Shown here: positions 40,715 to 49,905 of the stretch, in pieces
How the letters are laid out: every line of letters starts with the position of its first letter
Position numbering within the stretch: position 1 is the first letter of the stretch
NCBI RefSeq assembly: GCF_003105155.1
Contig: NZ_QETK01000017.1
Span: forward strand, 48,721-112,720
Source: Pseudomonas sp. SDI
Lineage (GTDB): Bacteria; Pseudomonadota; Gammaproteobacteria; Pseudomonadales; Pseudomonadaceae
DNA: 64,000 bases
Reading direction: 5' to 3'
The notes under the pieces: generated by a model
Told to the model about the DNA's origin: nothing
The model's database searches: none
Seen by the model: only the letters and a program-made list of their open reading frames with translations
Translations under genes and position numbers: made by a program

Positions 40715-40779
40715 ATCTCAAATTAATATAAGAAAATGAATTTATATTATTTTTAAGCCTATTGGAGTCACCCTATAGT
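40715..40779 (+). promoter_or_regulatory. AT-rich promoter of the tcy operon
   Basis: A very AT-rich block (40715-40757) ends in a TATAGT -10 box at 40774-40779; the -35 position (about 40751-40756) is only TTTTAA. A good -10 with a poor -35 behind AT-rich DNA fits a CysB-activated promoter. Inferred. Confidence 0.5.
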
Positions 40780-40813
40780 CGCCACCCACCACACAACAAC
40801 ATTGGGGCTAGTC

Positions 40814-41608
40814 ATGACGATTTCCGTTTTCGGCAAGAAGGTTCTGGGCGCCGCTGTGGCGCTGTTGCTGGGCGCCAGCCTGCTCGGTCAGGCGGTGGCC
40901 GGCGAGCAGTTGAAGACCATCAAGGACAAGGGCGAGATCAAGATCGGCCTGGAAGGCACCTACCCACCGTTCAGCTTTGTCGGTGACGACGGCAAGCTGA
41001 CCGGCTTCGAGGTCGAGCTCTCGCAAGCCCTGGCCAAGGCGCTGGGCGTGAAGGCCAAGATCCAGGCCACCCCCTGGGATGGCATCCTCGCTGCGCTCGA
41101 ATCCAAACGGCTGGACGTGGTGGTCAACCAGGTAACGATCTCCGAGGAACGCAAGAAAAAATACGACTTCTCCACCCCCTACACCATCTCCGGTATCCAG
41201 GCGCTGGTACTGAAGAAGAACGAAGGCGTGATCAAGACGGCCGCCGACCTGGCGGGCAAGAAAGTCGGCGTCGGCCTGGGCACCAACTACGAGCAATGGC
41301 TCAAGGACAACGCGCCAAAAGCGGAAATCAAAACCTATAACGACGACCCGACCAAGTTCCAGGACCTGCGCGTAGGCCGCATCGACGCCACCCTGATCGA
41401 CCGTCTGGCCGCACTCGAATACGCGAAGAAGGTCCCGGAAACCGCCGCTGCCGGTGCCCCGTTCTCCCGCCAGGAAGCCGGCATTGCCCTGCGCAAGGGC
41501 GAACCGGAACTGCTCGACGCGGTGAACCAGGCACTGGATCAGCTGCGTGCCGACGGCACCCTGGGCACCCTGTCGAAGAAGTACTTCGGTGAAGACGTGA
41601 CTCGATGA
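40814..41608 (+). CDS. tcyJ: Cystine-binding periplasmic protein TcyJ (FliY)
   Basis: 264 aa. Signal peptide (SVFGKKVLGAAVALLLGASL, AVAG cleavage near residue 29) and an SBP_bac_3 domain with IGLEGTYPPFSFVGDDGKLTG and RLDVVVNQVTISEERKKKYDF, close to E. coli FliY/TcyJ. Binds cystine and related diamino acids. Start at 40814 (MTISVFG) preferred over the in-frame Met at 40802. Confidence 0.92.
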   Translation: MTISVFGKKVLGAAVALLLGASLLGQAVAGEQLKTIKDKGEIKIGLEGTYPPFSFVGDDGKLTGFEVELSQALAKALGVKAKIQATPWDGILAALESKRLDVVVNQVTISEERKKKYDFSTPYTISGIQALVLKKNEGVIKTAADLAGKKVGVGLGTNYEQWLKDNAPKAEIKTYNDDPTKFQDLRVGRIDATLIDRLAALEYAKKVPETAAAGAPFSRQEAGIALRKGEPELLDAVNQALDQLRADGTLGTLSKKYFGEDVTR

Positions 41609-42273
41609 TCGAAGACAGCCTGCAGCTCGCGCTGGACTCTGCGCCCTTTCTGCTCAAGGGCGCGTATTACACAGTCATCCTCAGCCTGGGCGGGATGTTT
41701 TTCGGTTTGTTGCTGGGCTTCGGCCTGGCATTGATGCGGCTGTCGCGGTTCAAGCTGGTGAGCTGGACCGCGCGCATTTATGTGTCGTTCTTCCGCGGCA
41801 CGCCGCTGCTGGTGCAACTGTTCGTGATCTATTACGGCCTGCCGCAACTGGGCGTGGAGCTCGACCCGTTGCCGGCAGCCCTGATCGGGTTCTCGCTGAA
41901 CATGGCGGCCTATGCCTGCGAAATCCTCCGTGCCGCGATCGGTTCGATCGACCGTGGCCAGTGGGAAGCCGCTGCCAGTATCGGCATGACCCGCAGCCAG
42001 GCGATGCGCCGGGCGATCCTGCCACAGGCCGCGCGCACCGCCCTGCCGCCGCTGGGCAACAGCTTTATCTCGCTGGTCAAGGACACCGCCCTGGCCGCCA
42101 CCATCCAGGTGCCGGAACTGTTCCGCCAGGCGCAGCTGATTACGGCGCGCACCTTCGAAATCTTCACCATGTACCTTGCCGCCGCACTGATCTACTGGGT
42201 GCTGGCCAGCGTTCTGGCACACCTGCAGAACCGCCTGGAAGCGCGGGTCAACCGACACGACCAGGAGTCCTGA
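41605..42273 (+). CDS. tcyL: Cystine ABC transporter permease TcyL
   Basis: 222 aa His/Glu/Gln-type permease with about five transmembrane helices. EAA loop GQWEAAASIGMTRSQAMRRAILPQ is clear. Overlaps tcyJ by 4 bp and precedes tcyN by 3 bp. By family it forms the cystine channel with TcyN. Confidence 0.92.
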   Translation: MIEDSLQLALDSAPFLLKGAYYTVILSLGGMFFGLLLGFGLALMRLSRFKLVSWTARIYVSFFRGTPLLVQLFVIYYGLPQLGVELDPLPAALIGFSLNMAAYACEILRAAIGSIDRGQWEAAASIGMTRSQAMRRAILPQAARTALPPLGNSFISLVKDTALAATIQVPELFRQAQLITARTFEIFTMYLAAALIYWVLASVLAHLQNRLEARVNRHDQES

Positions 42274-42276
42274 GGC

Positions 42277-43035
42277 ATGATCCGGGTAGACCACCTGAGC
42301 AAGCAGTTCAACGGCCACACCGTGCTCAACGACATCAGCCTGAGCGTCGAGGCTGGCGAGGTCATCGCCATCATCGGCCCCAGCGGCTCGGGCAAAACCA
42401 CCTTCCTGCGCTGCCTGAACCTGCTGGAAACCCCGAGCAGCGGGCGGATCACCGTCGGCAACGTGGCGATCGATGCCAGTCGCCCACTCACCCAGCAGAG
42501 CGGGCTGATCCGTACCCTGCGCCAGCAGGTGGGCTTTGTCTTCCAGAACTTCAACCTGTTCCCGCACCGCACCGCGCTGGAGAATGTCATCGAGGGCCCG
42601 CTGGTGGTGAAGAAAACCGCCCGCGCCCAGGCCGAAGCGCTTGGCCGCAGGCTGCTGGCCAAGGTCGGCCTGGCGGGCAAAGAGGATGCCTACCCGCGGC
42701 GGCTCTCCGGTGGCCAGCAGCAGCGGGTAGCGATTGCCCGCGCGCTGGCCATGGAGCCGCAGGTGATCCTCTTCGACGAACCGACCTCGGCGCTCGACCC
42801 CGAGCTGGTCGGCGAGGTGCTGGCGACCATTCGTGGCCTGGCCGAAGAGAAGCGCACCATGGTCATCGTTACCCATGAGATGAACTTTGCCCGCGATGTC
42901 GCCAACCGGGTGATCTTCTTCGACAAGGGGGTGATCGTCGAACAGGGCGAAGCCAAGGCGTTGTTCGCCAACCCGCGCGAGGAACGTACCCGGCAGTTCC
43001 TGGGCAAGATTCTCGGCGCGCAAAACGCTATTTGA
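42277..43035 (+). CDS. tcyN: Cystine ABC transporter ATPase TcyN
   Basis: 252 aa. Walker [10 protein letters not shown] near residues 34-42, signature LSGGQQQRVAIARAL, Walker B VILFDEPTSALDPE and H-loop VTHEMNFAR are intact. Completes tcyJLN. A DUF-type gene lies downstream on the same strand after 118 bp. Confidence 0.92.
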   Translation: MIRVDHLSKQFNGHTVLNDISLSVEAGEVIAIIGPSGSGKTTFLRCLNLLETPSSGRITVGNVAIDASRPLTQQSGLIRTLRQQVGFVFQNFNLFPHRTALENVIEGPLVVKKTARAQAEALGRRLLAKVGLAGKEDAYPRRLSGGQQQRVAIARALAMEPQVILFDEPTSALDPELVGEVLATIRGLAEEKRTMVIVTHEMNFARDVANRVIFFDKGVIVEQGEAKALFANPREERTRQFLGKILGAQNAI

Positions 43036-43153
43036 AGTAGGACCCTTCCGAACCTCTGGCAGGCCGCCGAAAGCGGCCATGGCCTGCCTTGACTCGTCTG
43101 GCGATCTGGCAAATAACCGCTCCTTCGTGTCGATCAGCACAAGGACAGCTGCC

Positions 43154-43828
43154 ATGCCAAACGCCCACACCGGACCTGAACTGCCCCCGCCCACGCTGCC
43201 GAATGTCGCCCAGGGTGGTGTGGGTCGGCACACTGCCGCTCACCTGCTCGCGCGGATCGGCACCACGGCGCCGATGATGGCAGGCGACTTCATCACCTTG
43301 TACTGGGGCAACCGCTTTGCCGCGGCGCATACCTTGCGCGCCAGCGAGCTGGGCCGGCATGTCGACCTGCCGGTGCCGCGCCAATTGTTGCAGAGCGGTG
43401 TGCAGCGTTTTCACTATCGCCTGCTCAGCCCGGGGCGGTGTCCGCGGCGCTCGGCGCAGGCGCTGGTGACGGTGAAGCTCGAAAGCCCAGGTGGCGAGGC
43501 GGGGTTGTCGGCGCCAACGGTGGCGGCGCCGGTGTTGCGCGCCGGGCTGGACCTGCGCCGCCTGGGCAAGGGCCTGAGCGTGCGCATTGTACCCTATCGG
43601 CACATGGCCGAAGGCGATGCGCTGACGCTGCGCTGGGGCGATGTACGCATGGATCTGCCACCGCTGCTCGGGCGCGACTGCCACAAGCCGGTGATGGCCT
43701 GGGTACCACGGGCGTTGATTGTGGAAGCGGGCGCGGACCCGCGGCTGGAGTTGAGTTACTGCGTGCTGGATCGGGTGGGGAATGTTTCGGCCTGGGCGCC
43801 GGCGATCCATCTGCGAGTAATCGAATAA
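43154..43828 (+). CDS. Unrecognised protein with two Ig-like repeats
   Basis: 224 aa, no signal peptide and no family I can name with confidence. The sequence contains two related units: GDFITLYWGNRFAAAHTL (about residues 44-61) and GDALTLRWGDVRMDLPPL (about 154-171). Each begins with a M-A-x-GD motif and ends in beta-rich sequence (FHYRLLSP; LSYCVLDRVGNVSAWAP). This resembles a tandem domain I recall from large Pseudomonas surface or insecticidal-type proteins, where VxYWG and YRVxDxVGN are recurrent. Start at 43154 has AAGGA 8 bp upstream; an open frame extends to 43079. Gene role unknown. Confidence 0.6.
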   Translation: MPNAHTGPELPPPTLPNVAQGGVGRHTAAHLLARIGTTAPMMAGDFITLYWGNRFAAAHTLRASELGRHVDLPVPRQLLQSGVQRFHYRLLSPGRCPRRSAQALVTVKLESPGGEAGLSAPTVAAPVLRAGLDLRRLGKGLSVRIVPYRHMAEGDALTLRWGDVRMDLPPLLGRDCHKPVMAWVPRALIVEAGADPRLELSYCVLDRVGNVSAWAPAIHLRVIE

Positions 43829-43854
43829 ATCAATCTTTAAGAAACCTGCCAAAC

Positions 43855-43883
43855 CTGTAGGCGCTGGCTTGCCTGCGCCTACA
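43855..43883. repeat. REP-type palindromic element
   Basis: GTAGGCG (43857-43863) pairs with CGCCTAC (43876-43882) around CTGGCTTGCCTG. Same family as the copy at 36285-36313. Confidence 0.6.
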
Positions 43884-43906
43884 CCGGCGCCCAGCTTCGG
43901 CTTCGA

Positions 43907-43975
43907 ACCTACTTCTATATATATTCCTAAAAGTTAGTTCATTTAATTTTTATACACGTTTAGGGTATATGCACC
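43907..43975 (+). promoter_or_regulatory. AT-rich promoter region of the sfnB-met operon
   Basis: About 60 bases rich in A and T (including TATATATATTCC and TTTAATTTTTATAC) lead to GGGTATAT at about 43964-43971, a plausible -10. No -24/-12 (TGGCAC-N5-TTGC) sigma-54 site is visible, although sfn genes elsewhere in P. putida are linked to the sigma-54 activator SfnR. CysB-type control is inferred. Confidence 0.4.
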
Positions 43976-44038
43976 GGACCACCGGACCCCCGTATTTCTG
44001 TCGCCGCCATGGCGACCTTTCCAAGACGTGAGGTAGGT

Positions 44039-44107
44039 ATGGTCAGGAACACAATCACCCCAGTGCATAACGCCAGGGCATTGAGTGCAGCCAAGGAGCG
44101 GTACTGA
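44039..44107 (+). CDS. 22-codon leader ORF overlapping the sfnB start
   Basis: ATG at 44039 with GAGG 5 bp upstream opens 22 codons (begins MVRNTITPVH, ends AAKERY) and stops at TGA 44105-44107, whose last base is the A of the sfnB ATG (TGATG). The sfnB ribosome site AAGGAG (44093-44098) lies inside this ORF. The layout is that of a translationally coupled leader peptide. It has no Cys and only the initiator Met, so classical Cys/Met attenuation is unlikely. Expression is not proven. Confidence 0.45.
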   Translation: MVRNTITPVHNARALSAAKERY

Positions 44108-45348
44108 TGTCCAGTCTGGCAAACCCCACTGTCCACAGCGACATCGACAGCGCCCCGCTGTTACTCCCAGCCGCCGTGCTGCGCAACGACGCCGAGGCCC
44201 TCCAGGCCGCCCGTGAGCTCGCCGACATCGCTCGCACCCAGGCGGCCCGACGCGACCAGCAGCGCAAGCTGCCCTGGGCCGAAATCGAACAGTTCACTCG
44301 CAGCGGCCTGGGCAGCATCAGCCTGCCGCGCGAATTCGGCGGTGCCGATGTGTCCTTCGCCACCATCGCCGAAGTGTTCCGCCTCATCAGCGCCGCCGAC
44401 CCGGCCCTCGGCCAGATCCCGCAGAACCAGTTCGGCATCCTCCAGTTGCTGCGCGTCACCGCCAGCGCCGAGCAGCAGCAACGCCTGTTCAGCTCGGTAC
44501 TCGACGGCTGGCGAATCGGCAACGCCGGCCCCGAACGGGGCACCAAACACACCCTTGAGCTGAAGGCGCGGATCACCCGCGAGGGCGACGGCCAGGTGCT
44601 TAGCGGGCAGAAGTTCTATTCCACCGGTGCGCTGTTCGCGCACTGGGTGGCCGTCAAGGCACTGAACGACGATGGCCGCCCGGTCATGGCCTTCGTTCGC
44701 CGTGGCAGCCCCGGCCTGCGCATCGTCGACGACTGGTCCGGCTTCGGCCAGCGCACCACCGCCAGTGGCAGCGTACTGCTCGACCGCGTGCCAGTAGAGA
44801 GCGAACTGGTGGTCGATATCTGGCGCCAGAGCGAAACCCCGAACATTCAAGGCGCCGCCTCGCAGTTGATCCAGGCGGCGATCGACGCCGGCATCGCCGA
44901 AGCCGCCGTGGACGACACCATCGCCTTCGTGCGTGAACGCGCCCGGCCGTGGATCGACGCCAAGGTCGAACGCGCCAGCGACGACCTCTACGTGATCGCC
45001 GACATCGGTCGCCTGCAACTCGAACTGCACGCTGCCCAGGCCCTGCTGAGCAAGGCAGCACGCGTGCTCGACGAGGTCAACGCCGGCCCCATCGACGCCG
45101 CCGGTGCCGCCCGCGCCTCGATTGCGGTGGCCGAAGCCAAGGTGCTCACCACCGAAATCGCCCTGCTGGCCAGCGAAAAGCTGTTCGAGCTGGCCGGCAG
45201 CCGCGCCACCCTGGCCGAGTTCAACCTCGACCGCCACTGGCGCAACGCCCGCGTCCACACCCTGCATGACCCGGTGCGCTGGAAATACCACGCCGTGGGT
45301 GCCTACCACCTGAACGGTACGTTGCCTGCCCGGCACTCCTGGATATAA
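44107..45348 (+). CDS. sfnB: SfnB-family sulfur acquisition flavoprotein (copy 1)
   Basis: 413 aa acyl-CoA-dehydrogenase-fold protein of the SfnB/DszC-like group. FMN/FAD-binding segments include GSISLPREFGGADVSFATIA, IPQNQFGILQLLR and GQKFYSTGALFAHWVAVKA, with the C-terminal DRHWRNARVHTLHDPVRWKYH typical of DszC/SfnB flavin monooxygenases. It probably oxidises an organosulfur compound at sulfur or carbon using reduced flavin. Start overlaps a 22-codon leader. A close paralogue follows 23 bp downstream. Confidence 0.85.
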   Translation: MSSLANPTVHSDIDSAPLLLPAAVLRNDAEALQAARELADIARTQAARRDQQRKLPWAEIEQFTRSGLGSISLPREFGGADVSFATIAEVFRLISAADPALGQIPQNQFGILQLLRVTASAEQQQRLFSSVLDGWRIGNAGPERGTKHTLELKARITREGDGQVLSGQKFYSTGALFAHWVAVKALNDDGRPVMAFVRRGSPGLRIVDDWSGFGQRTTASGSVLLDRVPVESELVVDIWRQSETPNIQGAASQLIQAAIDAGIAEAAVDDTIAFVRERARPWIDAKVERASDDLYVIADIGRLQLELHAAQALLSKAARVLDEVNAGPIDAAGAARASIAVAEAKVLTTEIALLASEKLFELAGSRATLAEFNLDRHWRNARVHTLHDPVRWKYHAVGAYHLNGTLPARHSWI

Positions 45349-45371
45349 CCAGACCACTGGAGCTTTTCCTC

Positions 45372-46577
45372 ATGACCCATTCCGCACAACCGCACGGCGA
45401 CGTCGCGGTCATCCACACTGACGCCCAGGCCCTGGTCGTCGCCGAAGAAATCGCCACCCTGTTGCGCCAGGACAGCCTGCTGCGCGACCGCGAACGGCAA
45501 CTGCCGTACCCCGAACTGTCGTTGTTCTCGCGCTCCGGCCTGTGGGGCATCAGCGTGCCCAAGGCGTTCGGCGGCGCCGGCGTGTCCAATGTCACCCTGG
45601 CCAAGGTCATCGCCCGTATCGCCCAGGCCGACGCCTCGCTGGGGCAGATTCCGCAGAACCACTTCTATGCGCTGGAAGTATTGCGAGTGAACGGCAGCGC
45701 CGAGCAACAGCAACGCCTGTACGGCGAAGTGCTGGCCGGCCGACGCTTCGGTAATGCCCTGGCCGAGCTGGGCACCAAGACCGCTCACGACCGTACCACC
45801 GCGCTAAGCCGCGATGGCGCCGGTTACCGCATCAACGGCCGCAAGTTCTACGCCACCGGTGCGCTGTACGCGCAGCGCATTCCCACCTCGGTGATCGACG
45901 AGCAGGGCCGGCAGCAACTGGCCTTCGTCCCGGCCGACAACGCCGGACTGACCGTCATCGACGACTGGAGCGGCTTTGGCCAACGCACCACCGGCAGCGG
46001 CTCGGTGGTATTCGACAACGTCTACGTCGCCGCCGAAGACGTGGTGCCGTTCCACAGCGCCTTCGAGCGGCCGACCCCAGTCGGCCCGCTGGCGCAGATC
46101 CTTCACGCCGCCATCGACACCGGCATCGCCCGCGCCGCCTACGAAGACGCCCTGCAGTTCGTGCGCACGCGCACCCGGCCGTGGATCGATTCGGGCCTGG
46201 ACAATGCTACCGACGACCCGCTGACGCTGAAGTCCTTCGGTCATCTGGCGATCCGCCTGCACGCCAGCGAAGCGCTGCTGGAGCGCGCCGGCGAATTCCT
46301 CGATCGCGCCCAGGCCGAAACCAACGCCGAAACCGTTGCGGCCGCCTCGATTGCCGTGGCCGAGGCCCGCGCGATCAGCACCGAGATTTCCCTCGCGGCC
46401 GGCAGCACCCTGTTCGAGCTGGCCGGCAGCCAGGCCACCCTCGCCGAGCACGGCCTCGACCGGCACTGGCGCAACGCCCGCGTGCACACCCTGCACGACC
46501 CGGTGCGCTGGAAGTACCACGCCATCGGCAACTACTACCTCAACGATGAGAACCCACCGCTGCGGGGGACCATTTGA
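45372..46577 (+). CDS. sfnB: SfnB-family sulfur acquisition flavoprotein (copy 2)
   Basis: 401 aa. Same architecture as the preceding gene: ISVPKAFGGAGVSNVTLAKV, IPQNHFYALEVLRV, NGRKFYATGALYAQRIPTSV and the shared C-terminal DRHWRNARVHTLHDPVRWKYH. The two look like an old tandem duplication, about half identical by eye. They may form a heteromer or handle different substrates. GGAGC ribosome site. The stop overlaps the monooxygenase start as TGATG. Confidence 0.85.
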   Translation: MTHSAQPHGDVAVIHTDAQALVVAEEIATLLRQDSLLRDRERQLPYPELSLFSRSGLWGISVPKAFGGAGVSNVTLAKVIARIAQADASLGQIPQNHFYALEVLRVNGSAEQQQRLYGEVLAGRRFGNALAELGTKTAHDRTTALSRDGAGYRINGRKFYATGALYAQRIPTSVIDEQGRQQLAFVPADNAGLTVIDDWSGFGQRTTGSGSVVFDNVYVAAEDVVPFHSAFERPTPVGPLAQILHAAIDTGIARAAYEDALQFVRTRTRPWIDSGLDNATDDPLTLKSFGHLAIRLHASEALLERAGEFLDRAQAETNAETVAAASIAVAEARAISTEISLAAGSTLFELAGSQATLAEHGLDRHWRNARVHTLHDPVRWKYHAIGNYYLNDENPPLRGTI

Positions 46578-47983
46578 TGGCGAAGAAAAAGATCCTGCTC
46601 AACGCCTTCAACATGAACTGCGTCGGGCACATCAACCATGGCCTGTGGACCCATCCGCGCGACACGTCGCACCGCTACACCAGCATCGAGTATTGGACCG
46701 AACTGGCCCAGTTGCTTGAGCGCGGGCTGTTCGACGGGCTGTTCATCGCCGACATCGTCGGCGTGTACGACGTGTACCAGCAGTCGGTGGATGTCACCCT
46801 CAAGGAGTCGATCCAGTTGCCAGTCAACGACCCGCTGCTGCTGGTCTCGGCGATGGCGGCAGTGACCCGCCACCTCGGCTTCGGCCTGACCGCCAACCTC
46901 ACCTACGAGGCGCCCTATCAATTCGCCCGGCGCCTGTCGACGCTCGACCATCTGAGCCGTGGCCGGGTTGGCTGGAATATCGTCACCGGTTACCTCGACA
47001 GCGCCGCCAAGGCCATGGGCCTGGCCGAGCAGCCCGAACACGACCGCCGCTACGACCAGGCCGACGAGTACCTCGAAGTGCTCTACAAGCTCTGGGAAGG
47101 CAGTTGGGAAAACGGCGCGGTGATCAACGACCGCGCGCAGCGCGTGTACGCCCAGCCGGACAAGGTGCACAAGGTCGAGCACCACGGCGAGTTCTACCGC
47201 GTCGAGGGGTATCACCTCTGCGAGCCCTCGCCGCAGCGCACCCCGGTGCTGTTCCAGGCCGGCAGTTCCGACCGCGGCCTGGGCTTTGCCGGGCAGCATG
47301 CCGAGTGTGTGTTCATCAGCGGCCAGAACAAGGCCGCCACCCGCGTCCAGGTCGACAAGGTGCGCGCCGCCGCAGTCGCTGCCGGGCGTGATCCGGCTGC
47401 GATCAAGGTGTTCATGGGGATCACCGTGATCGTCGCGCGCACTGAAGAACAGGCCCGCGCCAAGCACGCCGAATACCTGCGCTATGCCAGCGCCGAGGCC
47501 GGCGTGGCGCATTTCTCCAGCTCTACCGGCATCGACTTTGCCGCCTATGAGCTGGACGAGCCAATCCAGTACGTGAAAAGCAACGCCATCCAGTCGGCCA
47601 CCAAAAACCTGCAGAACAACGACTTCACCCGGCGCAAGTTGCTCGACCAGCATGCCTTGGGCGGCCGCTACATCACCGTGATCGGCTCGCCGAGCCAGGT
47701 GGCCGACGAACTGGAAAGCTGGATTGCCGAAACCGGTCTGGACGGCTTCAACCTGACCCGCACGGTGACCCCGGAAAGCTATGTCGACTTCATCGACCTG
47801 GTGATCCCCGAGCTGCAAAAACGCGGCGCGTACAAGACCGCCTACGACACCGGCAGCCTGCGCGAAAAACTCTTCGCCACCGGCTCTGCCCACCTGCCAA
47901 GCGACCACCCGGGCGCCACCTACCGGCAACCTGCCGACCGCCTTGCACCCCCACAGCCGACTGGAGCGCTACAGCATGCTTAA
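46577..47983 (+). CDS. NtaA/SnaA/DszA-family FMNH2-dependent monooxygenase
   Basis: 468 aa bacterial-luciferase-superfamily enzyme. The N terminus AKKKILLNAFNMNCVGHINH and SRGRVGWNIVTGYLDSAAKA segments are the NtaA/DszA signature. Relatives cleave C-S or C-N bonds (dibenzothiophene sulfone, nitrilotriacetate) with FMNH2 and O2. The flavin reductase is not in the operon; SsuE is a candidate donor. Start at the ATG 46577 inside TGATG; a TTG one codon upstream is possible. Overlaps metQ by 8 bp. Confidence 0.85.
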   Translation: MAKKKILLNAFNMNCVGHINHGLWTHPRDTSHRYTSIEYWTELAQLLERGLFDGLFIADIVGVYDVYQQSVDVTLKESIQLPVNDPLLLVSAMAAVTRHLGFGLTANLTYEAPYQFARRLSTLDHLSRGRVGWNIVTGYLDSAAKAMGLAEQPEHDRRYDQADEYLEVLYKLWEGSWENGAVINDRAQRVYAQPDKVHKVEHHGEFYRVEGYHLCEPSPQRTPVLFQAGSSDRGLGFAGQHAECVFISGQNKAATRVQVDKVRAAAVAAGRDPAAIKVFMGITVIVARTEEQARAKHAEYLRYASAEAGVAHFSSSTGIDFAAYELDEPIQYVKSNAIQSATKNLQNNDFTRRKLLDQHALGGRYITVIGSPSQVADELESWIAETGLDGFNLTRTVTPESYVDFIDLVIPELQKRGAYKTAYDTGSLREKLFATGSAHLPSDHPGATYRQPADRLAPPQPTGALQHA

Positions 47984-48782
47984 GACCTTTCTGACCCGCC
48001 CTGTCGCGGCGTTTGCCCTGGCCCTGGGTCTCACCGGCGCGGCACATGCCGCCGATGCACCACTGAAAATCGGCACCACCGCCGCCTTCGCCATCCCGCT
48101 GGAAGCGGCGGTGGACGAGGCCAAGAAGCAGGGGCTGAACGTCGAACTGATCGAGTTCAGCGACTGGATCGCGCCGAACGTCAGCCTGGCCAGCGGCGAT
48201 ATCGACGTGAACTACTTCCAGCACATTCCGTTCCTGGAAAACGCCAAGGCGGCCGCTGGCTTCGACCTGGTGCCGTATGCACCGGGGATCATCAATAACG
48301 TCGGCCTGTATTCGAAAAAGTACAAAAGCTTCGACGAGTTGCCGGAAGGCGCCAGCGTCGCCATCGCCAACGACCCGATCAACAGCGGCCGCGGCCTGCA
48401 ACTGCTGGCCAAGTCCGGGCTGATTACCCTCAAAACAGGCGTTGGCTACAAGGCCACCGAGGACGACATCGTCGCCAACCCGAAGAAGCTGAAGATTCTG
48501 CAGGTGGAAGCGGTGCAACTGGTACGTGCCTATGACGACGCCGACCTGGTGCAGGGCTACCCGGCCTATATCCGCCTGGCGAACACCTTCGATGCCGGTT
48601 CGGCGCTGCTGTTCGACGGTCTCGACCACAAGGAATACGTGATCCAGTTCGTGATCAAGCCGCAGAACAAGGCCGACCCGCGCCTGGCCAAATTCATCGA
48701 CATCTACCAGCATTCGCCGGTGGTCCGCGCGGCCCTGGAAAAAGCCCACGGCACGCTCTACCAGCCGGGCTGGGAGAGCTGA
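47976..48782 (+). CDS. metQ: MetQ/NlpA-family substrate-binding protein
   Basis: 268 aa. Sec signal peptide ([24 protein letters not shown] cleavage near residue 25) without a lipobox Cys, so it is a soluble periplasmic protein rather than the usual NlpA lipoprotein. The binding domain has [34 protein letters not shown] and [13 protein letters not shown]. In classical MetQ the substrate is methionine; the N-terminal motif here (TTAAFAIP) differs from the ATPVPHAEIL of the other MetQ in this window. With the upstream monooxygenases, an oxidised or alternative organosulfur ligand is more likely. Confidence 0.82.
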   Translation: MLKTFLTRPVAAFALALGLTGAAHAADAPLKIGTTAAFAIPLEAAVDEAKKQGLNVELIEFSDWIAPNVSLASGDIDVNYFQHIPFLENAKAAAGFDLVPYAPGIINNVGLYSKKYKSFDELPEGASVAIANDPINSGRGLQLLAKSGLITLKTGVGYKATEDDIVANPKKLKILQVEAVQLVRAYDDADLVQGYPAYIRLANTFDAGSALLFDGLDHKEYVIQFVIKPQNKADPRLAKFIDIYQHSPVVRAALEKAHGTLYQPGWES

Positions 48783-48783
48783 C

Positions 48784-49905
48784 ATGAGCCCAGCCACCGC
48801 CCGCCAGACGGCGCTACCCTTTAGCCCTGTGCAGCCAGCCGAACAACGCGCGCTGCACCCGGAACTGCAGAACGCCCACGTGCGCTTCATCGGCTTGTAC
48901 AAGACCTATCCGGGGCAGGACGCCCCGGCCCTGGCCGACATCGACTTGAACATCCAGCGTGGTGAGATCTTCGGCATCATCGGCCGCAGCGGTGCCGGCA
49001 AGTCGTCGCTGATTCGCACCATCAATCGGCTGGAGCAACCCAGCGGCGGCCGTGTATTGATCGATCAGGTCGACATCGGCGAATACGACGAAGACCGTCT
49101 GGTAGCGTTGCGCCGACGGATCGGCATGATCTTCCAGCACTTCAACCTGATGTCGGCAAAAACCGTGTTCCAGAACGTCGAGCTGCCCTTGAAGGTGGCT
49201 GGCGTGGCCAAGCCCGAGCGCCAGCGCAAGGTGCGCGAGCTGCTGGAGCTGGTGGGCTTGCAGGAAAAGCACAACGTATACCCGGCGCAGCTCTCCGGTG
49301 GGCAGAAGCAGCGCGTGGGGATTGCCCGGGCGCTGGTGCATGACCCGCAGATCCTGCTGTGCGACGAAGCCACCTCGGCGCTGGACCCGGAGACCACCGC
49401 CTCGATCCTCGGCTTGCTGCGCGATATCAACCGGCGCCTGGGCCTGACCATCGTGCTGATTACCCATGAGATGGCGGTGATCCGCGATATCTGTGATCGG
49501 GTGGTGGTGCTGGAGCGTGGCCGGGTGGTGGAACAGGGCGCGGTCTGGGAGGTGTTTGGCGATCCGCAGCACGAGGTCAGCCGCACCTTGCTGGCGCCGT
49601 TGCAGCCGGCCTTGCCGCAGAGTGTACAGGCACGCTTGCTGGCCGCACCGCCCTCGGCGCAGGCCGGGCTGGTGTTGCGCTTGCGCGTCAGCGGGCGGGA
49701 TACCGAGGCGCCGGATTTGTCGACGTTGTTTGCCGCGCTGGGTGGCCAGGTGAGCTTGTTGCAGGGCGGTATCGAGCCGATTCAGGAGCGTGCGCTGGGG
49801 CAGTTGGTGGTGGCGGTGACGGCTTCGCCGCACGGCCATGCCAGTGTGATCGAACGGGCCCGACAGTGGGCGGCGCAGGTAGAGGTACTTGGTTATGTGG
49901 TTTGA
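48784..49905 (+). CDS. metN: MetN-type ABC transporter ATPase
   Basis: 373 aa. Walker [10 protein letters not shown], signature [15 protein letters not shown], Walker [15 protein letters not shown], and a C-terminal NIL regulatory domain (about 290-373, [18 protein letters not shown] onward), which in E. coli MetN binds methionine for trans-inhibition. The N terminus has an extra 35 or so residues compared with E. coli. One base separates it from metQ; it overlaps metI. Confidence 0.9.
   Translation: MSPATARQTALPFSPVQPAEQRALHPELQNAHVRFIGLYKTYPGQDAPALADIDLNIQRGEIFGIIGRSGAGKSSLIRTINRLEQPSGGRVLIDQVDIGEYDEDRLVALRRRIGMIFQHFNLMSAKTVFQNVELPLKVAGVAKPERQRKVRELLELVGLQEKHNVYPAQLSGGQKQRVGIARALVHDPQILLCDEATSALDPETTASILGLLRDINRRLGLTIVLITHEMAVIRDICDRVVVLERGRVVEQGAVWEVFGDPQHEVSRTLLAPLQPALPQSVQARLLAAPPSAQAGLVLRLRVSGRDTEAPDLSTLFAALGGQVSLLQGGIEPIQERALGQLVVAVTASPHGHASVIERARQWAAQVEVLGYVV

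Noticed and set aside
43907..44038. Sigma-54 promoter before sfnB
   Set aside because: Expected from the SfnR link in P. putida, but no GG-N10-GC pair with TGGCA/TTGC context could be found by eye.
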